Source of the DNA: DATMBF01 sp035559595
GTDB lineage: Bacteria > Bacteroidota > Ignavibacteria > UBA10030
Direction of reading: 5' to 3'
NCBI GenBank assembly: GCA_035559595.1
Contig: DATMBF010000013.1
Location: forward strand, 37,487 to 101,486
Length of the DNA: 64,000 nt
The notes below the pieces were generated by a model. It was not told the origin of the DNA and made no database searches. It saw only the letters and a list, made by a program, of their open reading frames with translations. Shown one piece after another: positions 8,597 to 19,364 of this stretch. A program made the position numbers and the translations under genes. Positions within the stretch are counted from its first letter, which is position 1, and the number at the start of each line of letters is the position of its first letter.

Positions 8597-9742
8597 ATGG
8601 TTCTCAAGGCGATTCATCTCAGGAATTTTCGAAATCACAGCGATTCGTTCTTCGAAGCGGGCGGGTCCGTCAATGTTTTCGTCGGCCTCAACGGTGAAGG
8701 GAAGACAAACATTCTCGAAGCTATATCGTTCTTGTGTTTGACAAAGGGGCTCTATAACAGCACAGATTCATCGGCTGTTCAGATTGGGAAAGAAGGTTTC
8801 ACGCTTGACGGACAACTTCTCTCGGGAAAGGATGTTGCGTTTGATATCCGCGTGGAGTTCAACAAAACGATCCCGCGGAAGCAAACAACGGTGAACAAGA
8901 CAAAGCTTGATCGTTTGACCGACATCGTCGGGAGGTTCCCGCTCGTCGCGCTTTCACCTGAGCATGGGGCTATCACAATGGGGCCGCCGGCCGAGCGAAG
9001 GAAGTTTGTCGACGGCGTTATTTCTCAAGCCAATCGGTCCTATCTCGAGACGCTCCTCGAGTATCGTCGCATCCTCCGCCATCGGAATAAACTTCTGCTC
9101 GACCGAAAATTCGGTAGTGGTGGTGACCCGTTAGAGCCCTGGGATAACTCGTTGATTCAAACGGGGGCGCGAATCGTTGAGCGGCGCAGCGCCTTTTTGT
9201 GTGAGTTTGAACCGTACATCAGAAGCGCCTATGCGCAGTTCGCGGGCGATCAAGAGCTTCCCGCGTTGCACTATCATCCGTCTGTTGATATTGAGAAGGG
9301 AGACACAGCAGCCTCTATCGAGGAAAAGCTCAGACAGGCGCTGGAAGAAAAGGCCCAAGAGGAACGTCGCGTAGCGTCGACGCTTGTGGGTCCTCACAGA
9401 GACGAGATTGTGTTGACGCTCAGCGGGCTTGAAGTCCGCGCGTATGCGTCCCAGGGTCAGCATAAGACATTTCTCGTAGCCATGAAAATTGCCGAGCATC
9501 GATTCCTGATGGAACGAGCAAACGAATCGCCGATCCTCCTGCTCGATGATGTTTTCAGCGAGCTTGATGAGGAGCGATCGAAGCGGGTTTTGGAGCTGAT
9601 TCAAGAGATCGGTCAGACATTTATCACGACAGTGGATGACCGTGTGTTCGGACCCGGATACGAGGCAAGCATGGGCTATAGGAGATTTGTCGTGAAAGAA
9701 GGAAGGGTGTTTGCGTCCAATGCGAAAGCGCTCGTCAACTAA
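8597..9742 (+). CDS. recF: DNA replication and repair protein RecF
   Basis: A 381-residue SMC-like ATPase that helps load RecA at single-strand gaps. The N-terminal Walker A is GLNGEGKTNILEAI (about residues 30-43). The ABC-type signature region is YASQGQHKTFLVAMKIAE, and the Walker B is PILLLDDVFSELDEER near residue 315. It sits in the standard dnaA-dnaN-recF order and its 3' end overlaps the next small gene by 23 bp. Confidence 0.96.
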   Translation: MVLKAIHLRNFRNHSDSFFEAGGSVNVFVGLNGEGKTNILEAISFLCLTKGLYNSTDSSAVQIGKEGFTLDGQLLSGKDVAFDIRVEFNKTIPRKQTTVNKTKLDRLTDIVGRFPLVALSPEHGAITMGPPAERRKFVDGVISQANRSYLETLLEYRRILRHRNKLLLDRKFGSGGDPLEPWDNSLIQTGARIVERRSAFLCEFEPYIRSAYAQFAGDQELPALHYHPSVDIEKGDTAASIEEKLRQALEEKAQEERRVASTLVGPHRDEIVLTLSGLEVRAYASQGQHKTFLVAMKIAEHRFLMERANESPILLLDDVFSELDEERSKRVLELIQEIGQTFITTVDDRVFGPGYEASMGYRRFVVKEGRVFASNAKALVN

Positions 9743-10013
9743 ACCGATAGGACAAGCACTTCAGGACCTCGTTTCGAGTCTTGGGATTGACAGGCGGCTG
9801 CAGGAGTACAGAGCCGTCACCGAGTGGGAGGAAATCGTTGGAGAACACATTGCAAAAGTCAGCAGCCCCGTGCGGATTGCACAGGGTGTGTTGGTCGTTC
9901 GTGTGAGAGTTAGCACGTGGCGAAACGAGTTAACATTGCGCAAAAAAGAGATCATTCAGAAGCTTAACGCGGTGATTGGCGATGGGACAATAAAGGACAT
10001 TCGGTTTCAGTAA
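9720..10013 (+). CDS. DUF721 (DciA-like) protein
   Basis: A 97-residue protein with the DUF721 core (VTEWEEIVGEHIAKVSSPVRI, then LVVRVRVSTWRNELTLRKKEII). The family lies between recF and gyrB in many genomes and includes DciA, a loader of the replicative helicase in bacteria without DnaC/DnaI. The ATG at 9720 is chosen; a TTG at 9711 in the same frame is closer to the AAGGAAGG site and would add three residues. The helicase-loading role is an inference from family and context. Confidence 0.8.
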   Translation: MRKRSSTKPIGQALQDLVSSLGIDRRLQEYRAVTEWEEIVGEHIAKVSSPVRIAQGVLVVRVRVSTWRNELTLRKKEIIQKLNAVIGDGTIKDIRFQ

Positions 10014-10029
10014 GGGAACGCAGGAGCAT

Positions 10030-12099
10030 ATGCCAACAACGAAGACAAAAGAGAAGGCGGCAAAAGCCACAAAGAGCGCTCAGCCGAATAACGGCGAGAC
10101 AAATCGCAGCTATACTGCAGACGATATCACGGTCTTGAAGGGTCTCGAGGCCGTTCGGCGTCGGCCTGCGATGTATATTGGCGACGTCGCCGCGAGGGGA
10201 CTGCATCACCTCGTGTACGAAGTCGTAGATAACTCCATTGACGAGGCATTAGCCGGTTATTGTCGCAACATCAACGTTACGCTCAATGCCGATGGGAGTG
10301 TAACCGTCGAGGATGACGGCCGTGGAATCCCTACCGATATTCATCCAGAGGAGAAGCGATCAGCGCTCGAAGTGGTGATGACGGTTCTCCATGCAGGGGG
10401 CAAGTTCGACAAAAACACCTACAAAGTTTCCGGGGGCCTCCATGGTGTCGGTGTTTCTGTTGTGAACGCACTCAGCGAGTGGCTTGAGGCTGAGGTGTAC
10501 CGAGACGGGAAGGTCTTTTACCAGAAATATAAAAAAGGGGACCCGGTTGCCCCCGTCAAAGTAACCGGCAAAGCCGAGAAGGGAAAGACAGGAACGAAAG
10601 TGACCTTCATGCCCGACGGCTCGATTTTCAAGAACCGAACATTCAAGTTCGACACACTCGCAGAGCGTCTTCGCGAGCTCGCGTTCTTGAATCCCGATGT
10701 TACCCTCTCAATCAAAGATGAGAGAGGAAAATCGAAAGAGGAGGAAGTATTCCACTTCAAGGGAGGGTTGGTTGAGTTTGTGAAGTACATCGATGCGACG
10801 CGACCGGCAATCACGAAGAAAGTTTTCTACGCAAAAGGGGAGGACAAGGATGAAAGCGGACGCACAGTTGAGGTGGAAGTGGCGTTCCAGTACAACGACC
10901 AGTACACAGAAAATGTCTTTACATACGTCAACAACATCAACACCCATGAAGGAGGGACGCACCTCGTTGGCTTCCGGACGGCACTTACACGAACATTGAA
11001 CAACTTTGCGGCAAAGACCGGACAGATCAAAGAAGGCGGCATCCAGCTCATTGGTGACGACTTCCGCGAAGGCCTCACTGCTGTCCTGAGCGTCAAAGTG
11101 CCGGAGCCACAGTTTGAAGGCCAGACGAAAACGAAGCTTGGCAATAGTGAAGTCAAGAGCATTGTGGAGTCTGTTGTTGGTCCACAGCTTGCCGATTGGT
11201 TGGAGCAGAACTCTCCCGACGGGCGCCGGATTATCGACAAATGTCTTAGAGCGGCAGAGGCCCGCGAGGCAGCCCGGAAAGCTCGAGATCTCACACGGCG
11301 TAAAAATGCACTGGATTCCGGCGGCTTGCCCGGCAAGCTTGCGGATTGCTCGCTAAGCGATCCTGAGCAATGCGAGCTCTACATCGTCGAGGGTGATTCA
11401 GCCGGTGGTAGCGCGAAACAGGGACGCGATAGACGCTTTCAGGCCATTCTGCCGATCAAAGGGAAGATCCTCAACGTTGAGAAAGCCCGGATGCATAAGA
11501 TTCTGGAGAACGAGGAGATTCGCGCAATTTTCACTGCGATTGGCGCAGGCGTTGGTGAGGATTTCGACCCGGCAAAGATCCGTTACGGCAAGATTATCCT
11601 TATGTGCGACGCCGATGTCGACGGCTCGCATATTCGCACGCTGTTGTTAACGCTCTTCTTCCGACACATGAAGCAGCTCATTGAGCTCGGACATGTCTAT
11701 ATTGCCCAGCCGCCCCTCTATAAGCTGAAGAAAGGAAAGCAGGAGTTTTACGCGTACGACGATGAAGAGCGGGACGAGATCATCAAACGACTGAAGAGTG
11801 ACAAGAAGACCAAGGCAAAAAGCGAAAAGGAGGAAGAAGAAGCGGTAGTGACCGAGGAGGGTGCGGTTATCAGCTCAGACGGCATCGTCATTTCACGATT
11901 TAAAGGACTTGGTGAGATGAATCCCGAGCAGTTGTGGGGAACGACGATGAATCCCGAGACGCGGACAATTCTTCAGGTCACAATTGAAAACGCTGCCGAC
12001 GCAGACCGGACGTTTTCGATTCTCATGGGTGATGAGGTCGAGCCGCGGCGGGAGTTCATCGAGAAGAATGCGAAGTATGTGAGGAACTTGGACGTGTGA
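10030..12099 (+). CDS. gyrB: DNA gyrase subunit B
   Basis: A 689-residue ATPase subunit of gyrase, which with GyrA introduces negative supercoils. The GHKL ATPase domain shows EVVDNSIDEALAG, DDGRGIP and GGLHGVGVSVVNALS. The TOPRIM domain follows with EGDSAGGSA (about 454-462) and DADVDGSHIRTLLLT (about 525-539). The C-terminus has the GLGEMNPEQLW block. A charged Lys/Glu-rich insert of about 30 residues lies at about 590-620, just before that block. Its start is 16 bp after the DUF721 gene. Confidence 0.97.
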   Translation: MPTTKTKEKAAKATKSAQPNNGETNRSYTADDITVLKGLEAVRRRPAMYIGDVAARGLHHLVYEVVDNSIDEALAGYCRNINVTLNADGSVTVEDDGRGIPTDIHPEEKRSALEVVMTVLHAGGKFDKNTYKVSGGLHGVGVSVVNALSEWLEAEVYRDGKVFYQKYKKGDPVAPVKVTGKAEKGKTGTKVTFMPDGSIFKNRTFKFDTLAERLRELAFLNPDVTLSIKDERGKSKEEEVFHFKGGLVEFVKYIDATRPAITKKVFYAKGEDKDESGRTVEVEVAFQYNDQYTENVFTYVNNINTHEGGTHLVGFRTALTRTLNNFAAKTGQIKEGGIQLIGDDFREGLTAVLSVKVPEPQFEGQTKTKLGNSEVKSIVESVVGPQLADWLEQNSPDGRRIIDKCLRAAEAREAARKARDLTRRKNALDSGGLPGKLADCSLSDPEQCELYIVEGDSAGGSAKQGRDRRFQAILPIKGKILNVEKARMHKILENEEIRAIFTAIGAGVGEDFDPAKIRYGKIILMCDADVDGSHIRTLLLTLFFRHMKQLIELGHVYIAQPPLYKLKKGKQEFYAYDDEERDEIIKRLKSDKKTKAKSEKEEEEAVVTEEGAVISSDGIVISRFKGLGEMNPEQLWGTTMNPETRTILQVTIENAADADRTFSILMGDEVEPRREFIEKNAKYVRNLDV

Positions 12100-12321
12100 T
12101 CAAGAGGAATTCAATTTGCTGGATGAAATCCTCGACCATGCTCTTTCGATGAACGCGTTGTCGCCGGCAGGGCGTTAGAGATCGAAGATGCAAGAAGTGC
12201 AAACAAGAAATACAGACGGAAATAGTTAACGAAGTTTGAAAAAACTCTCCACGGAGAACCTGTAACAATATTCAACGAAATCGAAACGCGGATCCGGCTA
12301 AGCAAAGAGAACTAGCACACT

Positions 12322-14931
<2,610 letters not shown>

Positions 14932-14950
14932 CAGTTGATGAACGAAGGAA

Positions 14951-16843
14951 CTACTGCTTTCGTTTGATTAACCCCTTCAGGGCATCCTCAGCTTTCTTCG
15001 TTACACTTTCAACCTGCCTCTTCTTCTCTTGCTCCAGCCGGGCCTCAAGTTCTTTCCTCTTACTTTCAACCATGGCTATCTTCTCATTGACGAGGTTTTC
15101 ATGTTGCCGGATGCGCGCCAAGACCTCTTCCCGTTTTTCGTTGTACAGCTTCTCAAATTCCTGTCGCTTTTCGGCAATCTTCTGATTCAGCTTTGTTCTC
15201 ACTTCGTTCTGCAGGCGAGCAATTTCCGCGCCGATGACCTGCTTGGCGCGTGAAGCGATTTGGTCGTCAAGATCGGTGGCAAGAGCTACGTCGAATTTTC
15301 CAGCGGTATTCCACAAGCGGAGCTTCACACTGAACGCCTTAATCCCCGCAAGAACATCGCGTGCAATTCGTTCAACGTCATTTCGAGGATTTTGCTCGAA
15401 CACCACGGTGACGCCGGTGAACACCATAGCGGTGTTTGCCTCAAAGGCGCTACCAGGAACGTTCACATCAACATCCGCCTCTCCTTTTGCGTTGATGATG
15501 CGCGAAGGAAGGAAATCCGATCGACCGAGGGAAAGCTGGCCGATGGCGATGTTTTTCACACGCACCGTGTATTGATCGACCGGAATCTCGGGCCGGCGGT
15601 CGAAGACGGCATCGAAGGTGAACGATGTCCGGTCCGCCCGGGCAGCGGCAAGCGCAACAGTCAACGGCTTGCCTGTCTGTCTCTGATTGCTGCTGATGTT
15701 GAGGATCTCCCCCTTGGCATAGAAATATTCAGATTTTTGCTGCTGATCTTCGCTGCCGGAGACGAGGATCTTCTTGATCCAGAATTTTGGGTAACTCCGC
15801 TCTTCGGGGAAATGAATGTCCTGCCCCTCGAACGGTTTTGGCTTCTCCTTTTCCGGCCTCGGGAGATATTGCGGAACCGTCGTTTTCGCGAAATCGACCC
15901 AGTAGAGATACTCCTGCGCCTGCTGCATGAGATCCTTGCCGAGCAAGACCTCTGCCAGCCCCTGCATGTTTACATCCGGCAATCGGGCCAACCCGAGCAG
16001 CGATTCATAATCCCTCTTGACAATGTCGTCGATGGATTTCAGCGACGCAGAGAGTCGATTGATGTCGGCAGTTAGGCTGGAACGCCGGCTCTTGAACGTC
16101 TCGTTCAGTTCGTTGATGGTCTTGTAGGAATTATTGACTTTCGTGATGGTGGTGGTAATCGCCTCGATGGTTTTCAGTTCGTTCGGATTGATGCTCTTGA
16201 TCGTTGCCTCGACCTCAGCCAGGCGTTGTTTCGATTGCTCAAACTCCTTAGCCGTTGTCTGCCACTGTTCGCTTGCCTCCCGCACCTGTTGCTTGAGGGA
16301 GTCATAGTGTCTTACTGAAGCGAGATTTTGCGCATTCAAGAGGCTGTCGATCTTGAATTCTTTCTTCAGTCTTGAAAGATCGAAGATCGGGGTCTTTTTG
16401 GCTTGAGTTGCAAGAACCGTTTTTGCCTGCTCGGCAAGTGGCGCTTCGGGAGTTTCCGTGGCTGCCGGTTTAGGTGGTTCGGGCTTCTTGGGAAGCGATC
16501 CGTCTGTGGTTCGTTTTGAGCCGATGACGAGATCGTTGAGCTCCATTGTTTCGATGATATACTTCCCCCGGAGGAGTTGACCGAAATCGACGGCAAACTT
16601 CACCCTTCCCGTTTCGAAAATATTCTTCCAGGGATCGCGCCGATTTGCCACTTGCAGTCGTGCAAACTCCGCACCGAGCGGAGACAAACTCAGTTGCAGA
16701 TTGTCGATCTCTACCTTTGCTCCAACGAGAGCTTCACCCGCGGCTTCGAGGCCGGATTCGATCCAACGCTCGGCAAAGAGGTATGTCACCACCCCGAGGA
16801 GAAGGGCGGGAATAAGCGCAAAGAAAACGAATTTCTTTCTCAT
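14951..16843 (-). CDS. TIGR03545-type envelope protein (AsmA-like)
   Basis: A 630-residue protein with one N-terminal membrane segment (about residues 4-24), then an AsmA-like start (VEIDNLQLSLSPLGAEFARLQVANRRDP). A long coiled-coil middle follows (about 180-300), then a beta-rich stretch and a highly charged coiled-coil C-terminus (about 540-630). This arrangement fits the TIGR03545 family, which as I recall is rare, confined to bacteria with an outer membrane and usually paired with TIGR03546. It is probably periplasmic, anchored in the inner membrane; the function is unknown. Its start overlaps the stop of the upstream gene by four bases, so the pair is translationally coupled. Confidence 0.75.
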   Translation of the reverse strand: MRKKFVFFALIPALLLGVVTYLFAERWIESGLEAAGEALVGAKVEIDNLQLSLSPLGAEFARLQVANRRDPWKNIFETGRVKFAVDFGQLLRGKYIIETMELNDLVIGSKRTTDGSLPKKPEPPKPAATETPEAPLAEQAKTVLATQAKKTPIFDLSRLKKEFKIDSLLNAQNLASVRHYDSLKQQVREASEQWQTTAKEFEQSKQRLAEVEATIKSINPNELKTIEAITTTITKVNNSYKTINELNETFKSRRSSLTADINRLSASLKSIDDIVKRDYESLLGLARLPDVNMQGLAEVLLGKDLMQQAQEYLYWVDFAKTTVPQYLPRPEKEKPKPFEGQDIHFPEERSYPKFWIKKILVSGSEDQQQKSEYFYAKGEILNISSNQRQTGKPLTVALAAARADRTSFTFDAVFDRRPEIPVDQYTVRVKNIAIGQLSLGRSDFLPSRIINAKGEADVDVNVPGSAFEANTAMVFTGVTVVFEQNPRNDVERIARDVLAGIKAFSVKLRLWNTAGKFDVALATDLDDQIASRAKQVIGAEIARLQNEVRTKLNQKIAEKRQEFEKLYNEKREEVLARIRQHENLVNEKIAMVESKRKELEARLEQEKKRQVESVTKKAEDALKGLIKRKQ

Positions 16844-17370
16844 GCCCCACCTCCTATGTTACGAATCCGCTCATACCAGCGAACGATCCAGCTCTTGCTG
16901 ATCACCTGATAGATTTTCCATTTTTCGATACGTGCAGCGATATGCGAGCGGTAGGCAATGACGAACTGTTTCATGCCGGCGAAAACGGGAAATGCAAGGA
17001 CAAGTGCGGCAACGAAGCTCCCCATCACAACCGTGTTATTGAAGCGTGTCAGTGGAGCAATGGGTGCGTTGTAGAGAGATGTCCAGAGTCCCTTCAGTCC
17101 CTCAATCTCCACGAGCAGTGTATATCCAAGAGCGTGGAACAGTGGATCGAAGATGTAGGCGAAGAGACTGAAAAGCGTGAACGCGAGAAATGCCGCCGAG
17201 AGATTGACGTCGAGCACGAGGATGATGAGCCAGACGAAAAGGCCTTGGAGGGTAAAAGATTGAGAGAGACCGACAATTGATCCCAGCGCAAACCCGCCTG
17301 CTATTTGATTGGGGGTTTGTCCGGCTCTGAGAATCTTGATGAATTTGGCGACGATTTCCAACCAGAACAT
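16840..17370 (-). CDS. TIGR03546-type membrane protein
   Basis: A 176-residue integral membrane protein with about three hydrophobic segments (near residues 40-60, 62-85 and 110-135). The N-terminal AGQTPNQIAGGFALGSIVGL resembles the DUF2062-like motif of TIGR03546. It is the upstream partner of the TIGR03545-type gene and is coupled to it by a four-base overlap. No enzymatic motif is visible. The protein may anchor or escort its large partner across the envelope, which is an inference. Confidence 0.72.
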   Translation of the reverse strand: MFWLEIVAKFIKILRAGQTPNQIAGGFALGSIVGLSQSFTLQGLFVWLIILVLDVNLSAAFLAFTLFSLFAYIFDPLFHALGYTLLVEIEGLKGLWTSLYNAPIAPLTRFNNTVVMGSFVAALVLAFPVFAGMKQFVIAYRSHIAARIEKWKIYQVISKSWIVRWYERIRNIGGGA

Positions 17371-17457
17371 AACGGTCTACCTTACAATTTTGTGTTTAGG
17401 GAAATGCTAGCGCGAGGGACCCAAGGGGTTTTCCTGGAAGATAAAGGATGAGGGGGA

Positions 17458-17532
17458 CGGATTCAAGTAACTGGAGAAATAGGGGGGAGGTAATTGATTG
17501 AAACACGGCCATCATGCTAACACGATTCAAAC
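17458..17532. repeat. Vestigial CRISPR repeat fragments outside the array
   Basis: CGATTCAAAC at 17523-17532 is identical to the last ten bases of the array repeat. CGGATTCAAG at 17458-17467 is a weaker match 65 bp further out, close to the 66-bp repeat-spacer period. They may be decayed repeats on the leader-distal side; ten-base matches alone are weak evidence. Confidence 0.35.
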
Positions 17533-17564
17533 GGGTGTGGCAGTGAGGGTTGTGGCGGAAGGGG

Positions 17565-19097
17565 GTTTCAATTCCACGTTGGTTCGATTCAAATCACTCC
17601 AATTACTGATTTAGGAAATTTACAATATGTGTTTCAATTCCACTGTGGTTCGATTCAAACCAATGCGTTCTTTGTTTTCCTCTGTACGCACAAGTGGTTT
17701 CAATTCCACTGTGGTTCGATTCAAACTCTCAGCTTCACGTCGAGCCCCGTGACGTTGATGTAGTTTCAATTCCACTGTGGTTCGATTCAAACTCATTCGC
17801 TATCCCGACATTCCATTCGCCGCAGAGCGTTTCAATTCCACTGTGGTTCGATTCAAACACGCAAAAGCATTAATACTTGAATCGTGTAATCTTCGTTTCA
17901 ATTCCACTGTGGTTCGATTCAAACTTTATCCGCCTAAAGAACCGCGGCCAGGTCGACCAAGTTTCAATTCCACTGTGGTTCGATTCAAACCGTTCTACGA
18001 CAAATCCAACGGGTGCAGGCCTCACAGTTTCAATTCCACTGTGGTTCGATTCAAACACGCTTGAGAAGTATTTGAAGATAAGAATTGAACTAGTTTCAAT
18101 TCCACTGTGGTTCGATTCAAACGGCTGTTGTGTTTCCCTTGTCCTTAAGCGAGCAGTTGTTTCAATTCCACTGTGGTTCGATTCAAACATCCTCGTTACT
18201 CTATAGGTTTCCGCGTGAATTCTCGTTTCAATTCCACTGTGGTTCGATTCAAACCACCGAGTCTTTGTAACTGTTTTTCCGTTGTCTGCGGTTTCAATTC
18301 CACTGTGGTTCGATTCAAACCTTTGCGGAGAGCATAACTTTTTCCGCCACCACTATGTTTCAATTCCACTGTGGTTCGATTCAAACGATACAGAGAGTGA
18401 ATCGGATACAATACAGTTTCACCGTTTCAATTCCACGTTGGTTCGATTCAAATCACTCCAATTACTGATTTAGGAAATTTACAATATGTGTTTCAATTCC
18501 ACTGTGGTTCGATTCAAACTTCAAATGGCATCCACGTGTTTCAATTCCACGTTGGTTCGATTCAAACTTTGGGTATTGGACTTTCTTGCCTGGGGGTGGA
18601 AATGGTTTCAATTCCACTGTGGTTCGATTCAAACTCTTTCAGCGCCCGCCAATACTTCAAGCGTTCCTCGGTTTCAATTCCACTGTGGTTCGATTCAAAC
18701 CTTTTCTACGAGGACGCCGCGCACATACTTGTAGTTGTTTCAATTCCACTGTGGTTCGATTCAAACACATCACCGGGGTTTCAATACCAGCCGAAATCGA
18801 TAAGTTTCAATTCCACTGTGGTTCGATTCAAACTCGGCTTTGAAATTGTCGAAAGGCTTCAATGAGCATGTTTCAATTCCACTGTGGTTCGATTCAAACT
18901 AATTCATTTGATAAATGGCAATTTGGTCATTTTTCGTTTCAATTCCACTGTGGTTCGATTCAAACGTGGCGGTGGGATGGTATCTGGGGCAATCTCGGAA
19001 TGTTTCAATTCCACTGTGGTTCGATTCAAACATTTGTGCTTCAACGCAGTTGCTCCCAATACTCTTCATTTCAATTCCACTGTGGTTCGATTCAAAC
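17565..19097 (-). CRISPR. Type I-B CRISPR array, 24 repeats and 23 spacers
   Basis: Thirty-base repeats, on the plus strand beginning GTTTCAATTCCACTG and ending TTCGATTCAAAC, recur every 66 bp. Spacers are 36-37 nt except one of 18 nt (18520-18537). Read on the minus strand the repeat ends in ATTGAAAC, the usual 8-nt crRNA 5' handle of type I-B, so transcription is probably on the minus strand, with the cas operon. The leftmost repeat (17565-17594) is degenerate, as expected of the leader-distal end. An identical variant repeat plus spacer recurs at 18424-18489. A third variant repeat lies at 18538-18567. The rightmost repeat (19068-19097) has one terminal change and directly abuts a cas4 fragment, so no leader is visible. 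Confidence 0.98.
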
Positions 19098-19303
19098 CTA
19101 TCGAGCACGATGGTGTCATCAATAGCGATGCTCTTGTCCTCGCGTGTGTAGCTCGATTCATCAATCAGTTTTCCGAGCAGCACGGCATCGGAGGTATGCT
19201 CCATGCTGATGCCGTGTGCGAAGAGCCAGAGCTTGCGCTTGCAGACGAAGTAGTAGTTGATGTGCGTGCCGGTCAACATGCTGTGTAGTGATTCACTTGA
19301 CAT
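19098..19303 (-). pseudogene. cas4: cas4 N-terminal fragment cut off by the CRISPR array
   Basis: The first 69 codons match the N-terminus of CRISPR Cas4 (TGTHINYYFVCKRKLWLFAHG, then DAVLLGKLIDESSYTRED), including the first iron-sulfur cysteine. The frame then enters CRISPR repeat 24 at 19097 and ends at a stop inside the array. The acidic nuclease residues, the QhxxY motif and the three C-terminal cysteines are all missing. Intact Cas4 (about 165-200 residues) works with Cas1-Cas2 in spacer acquisition. In Tneap I-B loci cas4-cas1-cas2 follow cas3, so this is most likely the stub of a deleted adaptation module. Confidence 0.85.
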
Positions 19304-19329
19304 CGAGCCAGAGAGTTTCTATATTACCG

Positions 19330-19351
19330 GAAAATTGTCATGACAATTTTC
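19330..19351. promoter_or_regulatory. Perfect 22-bp palindrome, candidate operator
   Basis: The half-site GAAAATTGTCA is followed immediately by its exact reverse complement TGACAATTTTC. It lies 13 bp upstream of the DUF4143 ATPase ATG and 26 bp upstream of the cas4 fragment, in the divergent intergenic region. A dimeric regulator site is the simplest reading. Confidence 0.55.
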
Positions 19352-19364
19352 TACCTTTATAGAA

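Noticed and set aside
12100..12321. Possible small gene or RNA between gyrB and gyrA
   Set aside because: No start-site-supported frame, no tRNA fold and no terminator were found.
18767..18803. GTTTCAAT inside spacer 19 as a partial repeat
   Set aside because: Only eight bases match and spacing does not fit; probably chance.
17777..19288. Open frames through the CRISPR array
   Set aside because: They are made of repeat translations (FNSTVVRFK, FESNHSGIE) and are not genes, apart from the cas4 start at 19098-19303.
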